Shown here piece after piece: positions 46,470-55,900 of a stretch of DNA of 64,000 nt (position 1 is the first letter of the stretch; every line of letters begins with the position of its first letter). The translations under genes and the position numbers were made by a program. Below the pieces are notes generated by a model. It did no database searches, was not told the DNA's origin, and was given only the letters and a program-made list of their open reading frames with translations. Source of the DNA: Sphingobium sp. AP50 (GTDB lineage: Bacteria; Pseudomonadota; Alphaproteobacteria; Sphingomonadales; Sphingomonadaceae); assembly GCF_900109095.1 (NCBI RefSeq), contig NZ_FNYZ01000010.1:62001-126000 (forward strand). The letters are read 5' to 3'.

Positions 46470-47666
46470 TTATTCGGCGGCTGCTGGCACGAAGCTGGCC
46501 TGACGGCGTTCCAGCGTGATGGCGATCAGGAAGATGACAAGGCCGCCGAGCGCCAGCGCGCAACCGATCCAGCCGGTCGACACCAAGCCATAGCCAGCCG
46601 CGATCGACAGGCCACCCAGCCAGGGGCCAAGGGCGTTGGCCATGTTGAAGGCGCTGTGGTGCAGCGCCGCCGCGAGCGTCTGTGCTTCGCCCGCGACATC
46701 CATGAGGCGCGCCTGCAAGGGCGTGCCGAGGCCGCCGCCGATGCCGATCAGGAAGATGTTCAGGCTGAGCGTCCAGATATTGCCTGCCATCAGCGGGAAC
46801 AGCGCCAGCGACGCGGCGCTCCATAGCAGCACGCCGATGACGGTGCGGTTGAGCGCCCGGTCCGCCAGCCACGCCGCCGCCAGATTGCCCAGCGTCAGGC
46901 CGACGCCGAAGATGATCAGGATCAGGGGCACATAGCTTTCCGACACATGGGTCACGTCGATCATGGTCGATGCGACATAGGTGTAGACTGCGAACATGCC
47001 GCCGAAACCGATCGCGCCGGTCAGCAGGGTGAGCCATACTTGCCCCTTGCTGAGCGCGGTGAGTTCCCGCAGCGGGCTGGCCTTGGGATCGCCGGCATCG
47101 CGTGGGGCATAGAGGGCGACCAGCGTCACCGTGGCGATCGCCAGCGCGGCGACGACGAAGAAGCCCGAGCGCCAGCCCAGCACCTGACCCATCCAGTTCG
47201 CCACCGGCACGCCGATGATCGTCGCGACGGTCAGGCCGGACATGACCTTGGCGATCGCAAGCGCGCGCTTTTCGATCGGCACCAGATTAGCGGCGACCAG
47301 CGCGGCGACACCGAAATAGGCACCGTGCGGTAAGCCCGACAGGAAACGGAACAGCAGCAGCCAGTGATAGCCGGGCGACAGAGCGGACAGGCCATTGGCG
47401 ATGGCGAACATAGCCATCAGGCCGATCAGCAGAGTCCGGCGCGGCAATCGGGCACCGAAGGCGGCGATCACCGGTGCGCCCGCGACGACGCCCAGCGCAT
47501 AGGCGCTGATCGCATGGCCGGCAGTGGGCACGTCGATGCCCAGATCGCGGGCGAAGAAGGGCAGCAGGCTCATCGACGCGAACTCGGTGGTGCCGATTGC
47601 GAAGGCGCCGACGGCCAGGGCGAACAGGACGAGCGCGGGGTGCGCTTTATGAGGCTGGGCGCCCAT
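46470..47666 (-). CDS. MFS transporter, AraJ/YdhP-like drug:H+ family
   Basis: A 398-residue, 12-TM major facilitator. The start LVLFALAVGAFAIGTTEFASM and motif RLPRRTLLIGLMAMFAI identify the DHA1 group, close to arabinose-efflux-permease-like AraJ/YdhP/NepI. GGAG at 47672-47675 lies 5 nt before the ATG at 47666, which decides the start over 47690 and 47678. It probably exports a small hydrophilic compound; the substrate is unknown. Confidence 0.9.
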   Translation of the reverse strand: MGAQPHKAHPALVLFALAVGAFAIGTTEFASMSLLPFFARDLGIDVPTAGHAISAYALGVVAGAPVIAAFGARLPRRTLLIGLMAMFAIANGLSALSPGYHWLLLFRFLSGLPHGAYFGVAALVAANLVPIEKRALAIAKVMSGLTVATIIGVPVANWMGQVLGWRSGFFVVAALAIATVTLVALYAPRDAGDPKASPLRELTALSKGQVWLTLLTGAIGFGGMFAVYTYVASTMIDVTHVSESYVPLILIIFGVGLTLGNLAAAWLADRALNRTVIGVLLWSAASLALFPLMAGNIWTLSLNIFLIGIGGGLGTPLQARLMDVAGEAQTLAAALHHSAFNMANALGPWLGGLSIAAGYGLVSTGWIGCALALGGLVIFLIAITLERRQASFVPAAAE

Positions 47667-47839
47667 GGCAAGCTCCATGCTGCAATGCAAAATATACGGA
47701 AGTCCCGCAAATGGGCTTGCTGACAGCGTTGGTCAACCCCGCATTCGTATGAGATTCTTGCAGTTGCGATCGCATATCTTGCAAACGCCGCCATGCGACA
47801 ATGGGTCGCGCCTGCCGCATAATCGGCTATAGCGCCCGC

Positions 47840-48727
47840 ATGACTGGGAAAATCGGGCAGGACGGGCGCGCCGTCATCATCGGGGCTGCGGCAGTGTTGG
47901 CGTCGCTGACATCGGTTACGCTGGGGGCTGCCATAGCCAAGACCCTGTTCCCGGTGGTGGGCGCCTATGGCATCACCAGCCTGCGGGTGGGGCTGGGTGC
48001 GATCCTGCTATTGCTGTTCCGGCGACCCTGGCGGCGGGCGATTCCGGTAGGGGTACGCTGGCCGCTGCTGGCTTATGGGGCGGTGCTGGGACTGATGAAC
48101 ATCCTGATCTATCAGGCGTTCGCCCGCATCCCGATCGGCATTGCCATTGCGATCGAGGTGATCGGGCCACTGGCTGTCGTCCTGTTCGGGTCGCGCAGGC
48201 CGCGCGATTTTCTATGGTTGGCTGCGGCGGTCGCCGGATTGCTGCTGCTGTTGCCGCTGCGCAGCGATGCGGCACTCGATCCGTGGGGCGTTGGCTTTGC
48301 GCTGGCGGCAGCGGCCTGCTGGGCGACCTATATCCTGACCGGCAAGCGGGTGTCCGGCGCGCTGGGCGGTGATGCGGTTGCCTGGGGCATGTTGATTGCG
48401 GCGATCCTGATCCTGCCCGTGGGTATAGCGCATCAGACTCCCGCGCTGTTCAGTTCCCATGTGCTGTTGCTGGGGATTGCCATTGCCGTCCTGTCCAGCG
48501 CCTTGCCCTATTCGCTGGATATGGAGGCGATGCGGCGATTGCCGGCGCCGGTTTTCGGCCTGATGGTCAGTTCCGCGCCGGCCGTGGGGGCGGTGATCGG
48601 CTTTGCGCTGCTGGGCGAGCAACTCACGCTTCTTCAGTGGATCGCGATCCTGTGCATCATGGCGGCTTCGGGTGGCAGCGCGCTGACCGCCGGGCACAAG
48701 CCTGCGATCGAGGATGCACCGCAATAA
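47840..48727 (+). CDS. EamA-family transporter (RhtA-like)
   Basis: A 295-residue, 10-TM drug/metabolite transporter with two EamA repeats (AAVLASLTSVTLGAAIAKTLFPVVGAYGITSLR and AACWATYILTGKRVSGALGGDAVAWG). PAPVFGLMVSSAPAVGAVIGFALLGEQL is the usual second-repeat signature. Closest in style to RhtA, the threonine/homoserine exporter. The start at 47840 is chosen because the 13 earlier residues are not membrane-like. Confidence 0.88.
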   Translation: MTGKIGQDGRAVIIGAAAVLASLTSVTLGAAIAKTLFPVVGAYGITSLRVGLGAILLLLFRRPWRRAIPVGVRWPLLAYGAVLGLMNILIYQAFARIPIGIAIAIEVIGPLAVVLFGSRRPRDFLWLAAAVAGLLLLLPLRSDAALDPWGVGFALAAAACWATYILTGKRVSGALGGDAVAWGMLIAAILILPVGIAHQTPALFSSHVLLLGIAIAVLSSALPYSLDMEAMRRLPAPVFGLMVSSAPAVGAVIGFALLGEQLTLLQWIAILCIMAASGGSALTAGHKPAIEDAPQ

Positions 48728-48733
48728 GGCGGG

Positions 48734-49435
48734 TCAGCCGTTCACTTTCGCCTGGCTGACATCCAGCATCTTGCCCTCGGTAATGACGACAAGGTCGCCG
48801 ATCTTGGTCACGCCGAATAATTTTTGCGCAAAGGCCGTGGGCACGCCGATGCAGCCATGGGTGCCGCGGCCCCATTGCACGTCGCTGCCATGGATGAAGA
48901 CGCCGTCGCTGGTCAGGCGCTGGGCAAAGGGCATGGGCGCATTGTCATAGGTGCGCGAATAATAGTCAGCGACCTTCTGGGTGATGGGGAAGGCACCTTT
49001 CGGGCTGGGCTTGTCGGTTGCGCCATAGAGGATGACGGCCGCGCCAATCTCATAGCCGTCGCGGAATACCGACAATGTCTGCGCCCGCAGGTCGACGGTA
49101 ATGATGACGCGCCCGGTCTTGGGCGCGCCATTTTCGTCCCAGGCATAATCGCCATGGCGGAACGGGCCGTCGATCTTCAGCACGCGCTTTACGCGAAGGG
49201 CATTGGGATCGACGGTCATGCCCTGATCGCTGCGCAGTTCGGCAGGCTTGGTTGGGGCCTTGGGCGAGGCAGGGGGCGGCGCTGCATCGGCCTTCGCCGC
49301 TGCTGTGGGCGCTTGCGGCTTGGCCTTTCCGGCGAGCGCGCGCCAGTCGATCGACGCGCCGACCACCAGCGCCGTCACCGCCAGCACGCCGCCGATCGCC
49401 AGCTTCGGTCCAGAACCCGCCATCTTCGTCTTCAT
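48734..49435 (-). CDS. L,D-transpeptidase (YkuD domain)
   Basis: A 233-residue protein with an N-terminal signal anchor (LAIGGVLAVTALVVGASI), an Ala/Pro-rich linker and a YkuD domain. The catalytic motif is FIHGSDVQWGRGTHGCIGVP, with the nucleophile Cys; the Arg that usually follows (HGCIR) is Gly here. L,D-transpeptidases make 3-3 cross-links or attach proteins to peptidoglycan in the periplasm. Convergent with the EamA transporter gene. Confidence 0.9.
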   Translation of the reverse strand: MKTKMAGSGPKLAIGGVLAVTALVVGASIDWRALAGKAKPQAPTAAAKADAAPPPASPKAPTKPAELRSDQGMTVDPNALRVKRVLKIDGPFRHGDYAWDENGAPKTGRVIITVDLRAQTLSVFRDGYEIGAAVILYGATDKPSPKGAFPITQKVADYYSRTYDNAPMPFAQRLTSDGVFIHGSDVQWGRGTHGCIGVPTAFAQKLFGVTKIGDLVVITEGKMLDVSQAKVNG

Positions 49436-49475
49436 GCCTCCATTCGCGTGGCAGGATAGACGGGAAAGGTTAAGC

Positions 49476-51743
49476 TCAGCCTTCCCGCGCCACTTCCGCC
49501 GCCGCGATTGCCGTCAGGTTCAGGATGCCGCGCGACGTTACGCCGGGCGTCAGCACATGGATCGGCTTGGTCAGGCCCATCAGCATCGGGCCGACCGTCG
49601 GCGAACTGGATGAGGCCGACAGAGCCGTCAGGGTGATGTTCGCCGCGTCGAGGTTCGGCATGACGAGCAGGTTGGCCGGGCCTTCGAAGCGCGAATCGGG
49701 GATCAGGCGCTCGCGCAGCGACTGGCTGAGCGCTGCGTCCGCATGCATTTCGCCATCCACCGCCAGATCGGGCGCGGCTTCGCGGACCAGATGGAGCGCC
49801 TTGCGCATCTTGCGCGCGCTGTCGGTGTGCGATGCGCCGAAATTGGAGTGTGACAACAGCGCCACGCGCGGGGTTAGGCCGAAATGCTGCAACTCGGCAG
49901 AGGCCGCCAGCGTCATTTCCGCAATCTGTTCCGGCGTCGGATCGGGCACCATATGGGTGTCGGTGATGAACAGCGCGCCCGCGTCAAGGATCAGGCCCGA
50001 TAGCGCATAGACGCGACTGTGATCGGGTGCGCGATCGATGATGCGCAGCACATGTTCGACCTGGCCCCAATATTCGGACCGGCCGCCGACCAGCGCGGCA
50101 TCGACGCGGCCGGTGTGCAGCAGCATCGCGGCGGTAATGGTGGGGCGACGATAGACGTGACGCAGGATTTCGTCGGCCGGCACGCCCTTGCGCGCGGCGA
50201 CCGCGCGATAGGCCTCGACCAGTTCACCCATGACCAGATGATCGGTTTCCGGATCGATCAGTTCGACATCGGTGTCGAGATTGAGGCGCAGGCCGAGTTC
50301 CGGCAATTTCTGTTGCAGGATGCGGCGGCGGCCGACGATGACCGGGCGGACGATGCCTTCGTCCAGTGCATCGCTGATCGCGCGAAGCACGCGGTCATCC
50401 TCGCCCTCGCCATAGGCGATGCGGCAGGCGCTGCCACGGGCGGCTTCGAACACGGGCAGCATCAACTGGCCCGACCGGGTGCTCTGGCGGGTCAGGCTGC
50501 GTTTATAGTCTTCGAGGTTCAGCGTCTTCTTCGCGACGCCGCTGTCCATCGCCGCCTTGGCGACGGCGACGGCGATCTCGCCGATCAGGCGCGGGTCGAA
50601 GGGCGTGGGAATGATATAGTCGGCGCCGAACACCAGCTTGCGGCCGCCATAGGCCTGCGCCACGCTGTCATGCGCGGGCATGCGGGCGAGGGCAGCGATG
50701 GCGTCGGCTGCGGCGACCTTCATCGCTTCGTTGATCTGCGTCGCGCCGACATCCAGCGCGCCGCGGAAGATATAGGGAAAGCACAGGACGTTGTTGACCT
50801 GGTTCGGATAGTCCGAGCGGCCGGTCGCGATAATCGCGTCCGGGCGCACTTCGCGGGCGGCCTCCGGGCGGATTTCCGGCTCCGGATTGGCGAGCGCGAA
50901 GATCAGCGGATTGGGCGCCATCAGCGGCAGCCATTCGGGCTTCAGCACGCCCGGCGCCGACAGGCCCAGGAACAGATTGGCGCCTGGCAGGACGTCGGGC
51001 AGGGTGCGCGCGTTGGTGTTGCGGGCATAGCGTGCCATATTGGGCAGCATGCCTTCGCGGCCCGAATGGATGACGCCATCCTTGTCGGTCATCGTGACGT
51101 TTTCGATCGGCAGGCCCATCGACACCAGCAGGTCGACGCAGGCAAGTGCAGCGGCGCCCGCGCCCGACGTCACCAGCTTCGCGTCGGCCAGCGTCTTGCC
51201 CTGCAACACCAGCGCATTGCGCACGGCGGCGGCGACGACGATGGCGGTGCCATGCTGATCGTCATGAAAGACCGGAATGTTCATCCGTTCTTTCAGGCGG
51301 CGCTCGATCTCGAAACATTCGGGCGCCTTGATATCTTCCAGATTGATGCCGCCGAAAGTCGGCTCCATCAGCGCGACGGCATCCACGAAGGCATCCGCGT
51401 CGGTCGTGTCGATTTCGATGTCGAACACATCGATGTCGGCGAATTTCTTGAAGAGGACGGCCTTGCCCTCCATCACCGGCTTGGAGGCCAGCGCGCCGAT
51501 CGCGCCCAGGCCCAGAACGGCGGTGCCGTTGGAGATGACGGCGACCAGATTGCCGCGCGCGGTATAGTCCATCGCCTTGTCGGGATCGGCGGCGATCTCC
51601 ACGCAGGGCGCGGCCACGCCCGGCGAATAGGCCAGCGCAAGGTCGCGCTGGTTCACCATGCGCTTGGTCGGCTCTATGCGGAGCTTACCGGGCTGGGGAT
51701 AGCGGTGATAGTCAAGGGCGGCGCGGCGGGTGTTGTCGTCCAT
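49476..51743 (-). CDS. maeB: NADP-dependent malic enzyme with phosphotransacetylase-like C-terminus
   Basis: A 755-residue MaeB-type enzyme. Residues 1-430 are the malic domain ([33 protein letters not shown], and the NADP fold [19 protein letters not shown]). Residues about 440-755 are a phosphate acetyltransferase-like regulatory domain ([13 protein letters not shown] ... [11 protein letters not shown]). It oxidises malate to pyruvate plus CO2 and makes NADPH. The pair with malate synthase and a LysR gene next door suggests control of C2/C4 flux. Confidence 0.95.
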   Translation of the reverse strand: MDDNTRRAALDYHRYPQPGKLRIEPTKRMVNQRDLALAYSPGVAAPCVEIAADPDKAMDYTARGNLVAVISNGTAVLGLGAIGALASKPVMEGKAVLFKKFADIDVFDIEIDTTDADAFVDAVALMEPTFGGINLEDIKAPECFEIERRLKERMNIPVFHDDQHGTAIVVAAAVRNALVLQGKTLADAKLVTSGAGAAALACVDLLVSMGLPIENVTMTDKDGVIHSGREGMLPNMARYARNTNARTLPDVLPGANLFLGLSAPGVLKPEWLPLMAPNPLIFALANPEPEIRPEAAREVRPDAIIATGRSDYPNQVNNVLCFPYIFRGALDVGATQINEAMKVAAADAIAALARMPAHDSVAQAYGGRKLVFGADYIIPTPFDPRLIGEIAVAVAKAAMDSGVAKKTLNLEDYKRSLTRQSTRSGQLMLPVFEAARGSACRIAYGEGEDDRVLRAISDALDEGIVRPVIVGRRRILQQKLPELGLRLNLDTDVELIDPETDHLVMGELVEAYRAVAARKGVPADEILRHVYRRPTITAAMLLHTGRVDAALVGGRSEYWGQVEHVLRIIDRAPDHSRVYALSGLILDAGALFITDTHMVPDPTPEQIAEMTLAASAELQHFGLTPRVALLSHSNFGASHTDSARKMRKALHLVREAAPDLAVDGEMHADAALSQSLRERLIPDSRFEGPANLLVMPNLDAANITLTALSASSSSPTVGPMLMGLTKPIHVLTPGVTSRGILNLTAIAAAEVAREG

Positions 51744-51770
51744 GCCCGCGGCCTTAGAGCCTTGGTTCCG

Positions 51771-52688
51771 CTAGGGCAAGACAGTGCGTTCCCCCAAGGC
51801 TTCCCAAGGTGGCACCGGGACATAAATTGTAACAAGAAAGTCGATGAAGGCGCTGATGGCGCGGGGCGGATTGGCTTGCGGCAACTGCACCGCGAACAGG
51901 CCGACATTGCTGGACCCTTCATAGGCGGGAAGAATTTGCTGCACGTCGCCGCGCAGCAAAGCTTCGCTAATGTCCCATAGTGACCGCAGTGCGATGCCTC
52001 CACCCGCCAGCGTCAGTTCACGCACCAGTTCGCTGCTGTTGGTGCGGACATGGCTGCGCCCTTCGACACTGACGGGGCCTTTGGGGCCGATCAAGCGCCA
52101 GGGCATTTGTCCTTCGGCGGCGAGCAGGCGATGATCTTTCAGATCGGTGATGCGGTCGGGCGTGCCATGCTGCGCCAGATAGGCGGGCGATGCGCAGAGG
52201 ATGCGGCGATTGGTCGCCAGCCGCTGCGCTGTAAGGCCCGGCCCCGGATCGGCGGTGATGCGAATGGCGAGATCGGCCCGGCTTTCGATCAGGTCGGCGA
52301 AAACATCCGACAGGTCGACGGTCAGTTCCACCTTCGGATGGGCGTCGATGAAGCGTTGCAGATAGGGTGCCAGATGCATACGCCCGAAAGATGTCGGCGC
52401 GGTGATGCGCAGCGAACCGCTGGCCATGGCCGAAGCGCCCGACACGCGCCGTTCCGCCTCATCCAGTGCAGCCAATATGCCGCGCAGGTCGGCATGGAGC
52501 CTTTCGCCTGCCGGGGTCAGCGCCAGTCGCCGGGTGGTGCGATGGACCAGCTTTGCACCCAACCTTTCTTCCAGTCGGGCGAGGCGTTTCGACATCATCG
52601 CGGGCGATATGTGCAGCCTGCGCCCGGCGGCCGCCAGACCGCCTTCGTCCACTATACACACGAACAGTTCATGGTCGGGGTCCATCAT
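51771..52688 (-). CDS. LysR-family transcriptional regulator
   Basis: A 305-residue LysR protein. The HTH is at the N-terminus (MMDPDHELFVCIVDEGGLAAAGRRLHISPAMMSKRLARLEERLG), followed by a periplasmic-binding-like effector domain. It is divergent from malate synthase G with 96 bp between the starts, and a palindrome TATTCGAATA (52713-52722) lies between, so it is a likely regulator of glcB. Effector could be glycolate/glyoxylate, which is a guess from context. Confidence 0.9.
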   Translation of the reverse strand: MMDPDHELFVCIVDEGGLAAAGRRLHISPAMMSKRLARLEERLGAKLVHRTTRRLALTPAGERLHADLRGILAALDEAERRVSGASAMASGSLRITAPTSFGRMHLAPYLQRFIDAHPKVELTVDLSDVFADLIESRADLAIRITADPGPGLTAQRLATNRRILCASPAYLAQHGTPDRITDLKDHRLLAAEGQMPWRLIGPKGPVSVEGRSHVRTNSSELVRELTLAGGGIALRSLWDISEALLRGDVQQILPAYEGSSNVGLFAVQLPQANPPRAISAFIDFLVTIYVPVPPWEALGERTVLP

Positions 52689-52712
52689 ATTATTTCACCA
52701 GAAGAATGACTG

Positions 52713-52722
52713 TATTCGAATA
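52713..52722. promoter_or_regulatory. Palindrome in the lysR-glcB space, candidate LysR site
   Basis: TATTCGAATA is a perfect 10-bp palindrome midway between the divergent starts. LysR sites usually have T-N11-A symmetry, so this fits only in part. Confidence 0.45.
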
Positions 52723-52784
52723 ATAGCGTCTACACCGCATAATGGTAACAGTCTATGAAGGGCGCAACCAATGGAGTGGATAGC

Positions 52785-54896
52785 ATGACCGACCGCATGA
52801 TCGACAAGGCCGGCCTTCAGGTCGCCGAGCAACTGGCCGATTTCATCGACAGCCGCGCGCTGCCCGGCACCGGCATCGCGCCCGAAGCCTTCTGGGCAGG
52901 GGTTGCCGATATTTTCGGGCGGTTCGCGCCGGAAAATGCCGCCCTGTTGCGCAAGCGCGACACGTTGCAGGCGCAGATCGACAGCTGGCACGAGCAGCGC
53001 CGGGGGCAGCCGCATGACCCGCAAGCCTATCAGGCCTATCTGCGCGAGATCGGCTATCTGGTCGCTGAGCCTGCGCCCTTCGCCATTGGCAGCGAGAATG
53101 TCGATGACGAGGTCGCCCGCATGGCCGGGCCGCAACTGGTCGTTCCGATCCTCAACGCCCGCTTCCTGCTGAACGCCGCCAATGCGCGCTGGGGCAGCCT
53201 CTATGACGCGCTTTACGGCACCGACGCCATTCCCGGCGCGGCTTCGGGCAAGGGCTATGACGCCGCACGCGGTGCGCAGGTCATTGCATGGGCCAAGGCG
53301 TTTCTGGACGACGCTATTCCGCTGGCGAACGGCAGTTGGGCGGATCTGGCAAGCGACGACATCATCCTGGCCGATCCGGCGCAGTTTGTCGGCACGAGCG
53401 AGAAGGGCAAGCTGTTCCGTCACAACGGCCTGCATATCGAGGTCGTTTTTGACCGCGCCCACCCGATCGGTGCGACCGATCCGGCCGGTATCGCCGACGT
53501 CATCCTGGAATCCGCGCTGACCGCCATTTGCGATCTGGAGGATTCGGTCGCCGCCGTCGATGCGGAGGACAAGGTTGCCGCCTATGCCAACTGGCTGGGG
53601 CTGATGCAGGGCGATCTGACCGAGACGTTCGAAAAGGGCGGGGCGATGATGACGCGCGCGCTCAACCCAGACCGCGCTTACATCGCACCGGACGGCAGCG
53701 CTTTCACCCTGCCGGGCCGCAGCCTGCTGTTTGTCCGCAATGTCGGCCATCTGATGACCAATCCGGCGATCCGCCTGCCCCATGGCGAAGAAGCCCCCGA
53801 AGGCATCCTTGACGGCATCGTCACCAGCCTGATCGCGCTGCACGACCTGAAGCGGGACGGCGGCAACAGTCGCGCGGGCAGCGTCTATATCGTCAAGCCC
53901 AAGATGCACGGTCCCGAAGAGGCCGGTTTCACCAACCGCCTGTTCGACGCGATCGAAGATATGCTGGGCATGGCGCGCCATACGCTGAAAGTCGGCGTCA
54001 TGGACGAGGAGCGCCGCACCTCTGCCAATCTCGCCGCCTGCATTGAAGCGGTTCGGGAACGGATCGTCTTCATCAACACCGGCTTCCTCGACCGTACTGG
54101 CGATGAGATGCATACGTCGATGCAGGCCGGTCCGATGATCCGCAAGGGCGAGATGAAGAGCAGCGACTGGATCACGGCCTATGAGGACCGCAACGTCCAG
54201 ATTGGCCTCGCTTGTGGCCTGTCCAGCCGGGCGCAGATCGGCAAGGGGATGTGGGCCGCGCCGGACCGGATGGCCGACATGCTGGAGCAGAAGTCGGGCC
54301 ACCCGAAGAGCGGCGCCAACACCGCCTGGGTTCCCTCGCCGACCGCCGCGACGCTGCACGCGACCCATTATCACCGCATCGATGTCTTCGCCCGCCAGGC
54401 GGAGCGCAAGGCGGAGGGGATCGCGCCGCTGGACAAATTGCTGACCATTCCCGTCGCGGTCGGCCGCAACTTCTCCGAGCAAGAGATCGCGCAGGAACTG
54501 GATAATAATGCGCAGGGCATATTGGGCTATGTCGTCCGATGGGTCGATCAGGGCGTCGGCTGTTCCAAGGTGCCCGATATTCACGATATCGGCCTGATGG
54601 AGGACCGCGCGACGCTGCGCATTTCCTCGCAGCATATGGCCAACTGGCTGCTGCACGGCGTCTGCACGGAAAGCCAGGTCGACGCCGCGCTGAAGCGGAT
54701 GGCGGCCAAGGTCGACGCGCAAAATGCGGGCGACCCGCTCTATCAGCCGATGAGCGGGCGCGAAGCCGAAAGCCTTGCCTATCAGGCCGCCCGCGCGCTG
54801 GTGTTCGAGGGGGTCGAGCAGCCCAGCGGTTATACAGAGCCTTTGCTTCACGCCTTCCGTGCGGAACAGAAGGCCGAGGCGCTGGAGGACGCATAA
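52785..54896 (+). CDS. glcB: Malate synthase G
   Basis: A 703-residue malate synthase G. Key parts include [36 protein letters not shown], the Mg2+/acid region [13 protein letters not shown] and the C-terminal segment with [11 protein letters not shown]. It joins glyoxylate and acetyl-CoA to malate, the last step of the glyoxylate or glycolate pathway. GGAG lies 7 nt before the ATG at 52785. No isocitrate lyase gene is in the window, so the glyoxylate source is elsewhere. Confidence 0.96.
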   Translation: MTDRMIDKAGLQVAEQLADFIDSRALPGTGIAPEAFWAGVADIFGRFAPENAALLRKRDTLQAQIDSWHEQRRGQPHDPQAYQAYLREIGYLVAEPAPFAIGSENVDDEVARMAGPQLVVPILNARFLLNAANARWGSLYDALYGTDAIPGAASGKGYDAARGAQVIAWAKAFLDDAIPLANGSWADLASDDIILADPAQFVGTSEKGKLFRHNGLHIEVVFDRAHPIGATDPAGIADVILESALTAICDLEDSVAAVDAEDKVAAYANWLGLMQGDLTETFEKGGAMMTRALNPDRAYIAPDGSAFTLPGRSLLFVRNVGHLMTNPAIRLPHGEEAPEGILDGIVTSLIALHDLKRDGGNSRAGSVYIVKPKMHGPEEAGFTNRLFDAIEDMLGMARHTLKVGVMDEERRTSANLAACIEAVRERIVFINTGFLDRTGDEMHTSMQAGPMIRKGEMKSSDWITAYEDRNVQIGLACGLSSRAQIGKGMWAAPDRMADMLEQKSGHPKSGANTAWVPSPTAATLHATHYHRIDVFARQAERKAEGIAPLDKLLTIPVAVGRNFSEQEIAQELDNNAQGILGYVVRWVDQGVGCSKVPDIHDIGLMEDRATLRISSQHMANWLLHGVCTESQVDAALKRMAAKVDAQNAGDPLYQPMSGREAESLAYQAARALVFEGVEQPSGYTEPLLHAFRAEQKAEALEDA

Positions 54897-54907
54897 GCGC
54901 AAAACGC

Positions 54908-55022
54908 CGTTCGTTTCGAGCCCTTCGACTGCCTGCTTGCAGCAGGCGCTCAGGACAGGCCAAAGTCGAGAAACGGGAAGCGCAGTTCCAGCCGCTTCTC
55001 GACAGGCTCGAAGCGAACGGTT
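54908..55022. repeat. Dispersed repeat copy E, divergent form
   Basis: CCGTTCGTTTCGAGCCC and TTCGAAGCGAACGGTTT-like ends face each other, with CGACTGCCTGC, CGCTCAGGACAGGCC and CTTCTCGACAGGCTCG between. It shares the CGTTCG...CGAACGG ends with copies A-D but has a different inner body. Confidence 0.75.
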
Positions 55023-55128
55023 TATTCTTGATGTATTTGCTGTGAATTTTCCTTCCATTCAAGGGGTGGTCCGGGACAAGCGAGCCGCCCCTTTTGCTGT
55101 GGCGACGGTGGACATAGGCTCGATTAAA

Positions 55129-55143
55129 GAACATAAAGGGAAC
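55129..55143 (+). promoter_or_regulatory. LexA-binding (SOS) box of imuA-imuB-dnaE2
   Basis: GAAC at 55129-55132 and GAAC at 55140-55143 are exactly 7 bp apart. It lies 19 bp before imuA, so the mutasome operon is under LexA control. Confidence 0.88.
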
Positions 55144-55162
55144 AAATTGAGCGAATCGAGAT

Positions 55163-55900
55163 ATGGCAGGCAGTATTTCCCCATGGGGCAGCCGTCCGGC
55201 GGGACGGGATACGCCGCTGGCGCAAGCGTCGATGCCGGCGCTGGCGCAGGGGCAATTGCATGAAATCCATGCGCAGGGCGCGGACTGGGCGGCGGCGCTG
55301 GCCTTCGCGCTGGCCACGGGGGAAAGGGCGCGGGATGGCGCGATCTTCGCGCTGCGCACGCCGCGTCGCCATCGTCTGCCCATGGTCTTTTCCGGGGATG
55401 GGCTGGCGCTGCTGGGCATTCGGCCAGACCGACTGACGATCGTCGAGGCGGGGAACGAGAAGGACATGCTGCGCGCCGGGCTGGAGGCGGCTCGCTGCGC
55501 CGGGGTGGCAATGGTGTTGATGGAAAGTGAGGGGCGCTTTGCCGATTATGACCTGACCGCCAGTCGTCGGCTGGTGCTGGCGGCAGAGGCCTCGCGCGCC
55601 TGCGTGCTGCTGCTGCGCGGTGACGCCGAACCCCGGTCGAGCGGCGCACAGACGCGCTGGTCGATCCGCAGCGCGCCGTCGGAAGCGTGGGAGGCGGATG
55701 CGCCCGGTTGGCCGACGATCGACGCCGAACTGCTCCGCTATCGCGGCGGCCCCGCCGGAGGACGCTGGCGGCTGATGTGGGACGAGGATGATGGACGATT
55801 TCGGGATGCCGCCCGGCTCCAGACGGTGCCTGGCGCTGTGGTTCCCCTTTCTCGCCTGCGAACGGGCGCAGATGGGGATGCCCGGCGACAGGTCGCCTGA
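55163..55900 (+). CDS. imuA: ImuA, mutasome accessory protein
   Basis: A 245-residue RecA/SulA-like protein without a Walker A (SVTGDG-type loop lost). The recognisable core is LHEIHAQGADWAAALAFALATG, then GLALLGIRPDRLTIVEAGNEKDML and VMLVMESEGRFADYDLTASRRLVLAAEAS. ImuA recruits ImuB and DnaE2 to damaged DNA. It follows the SOS box and overlaps imuB by about 113 bp, which is unusually long, so either it ends earlier in practice or the overlap is real coupling. Confidence 0.9.
   Translation: MAGSISPWGSRPAGRDTPLAQASMPALAQGQLHEIHAQGADWAAALAFALATGERARDGAIFALRTPRRHRLPMVFSGDGLALLGIRPDRLTIVEAGNEKDMLRAGLEAARCAGVAMVLMESEGRFADYDLTASRRLVLAAEASRACVLLLRGDAEPRSSGAQTRWSIRSAPSEAWEADAPGWPTIDAELLRYRGGPAGGRWRLMWDEDDGRFRDAARLQTVPGAVVPLSRLRTGADGDARRQVA

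Noticed and set aside
50019..51980. 653-residue ORF antisense to maeB
   Set aside because: Composition typical of a shadow frame; maeB is secure.
52695..55058. 787-residue ORF antisense to malate synthase
   Set aside because: Same artefact; malate synthase has all family motifs and a good RBS.
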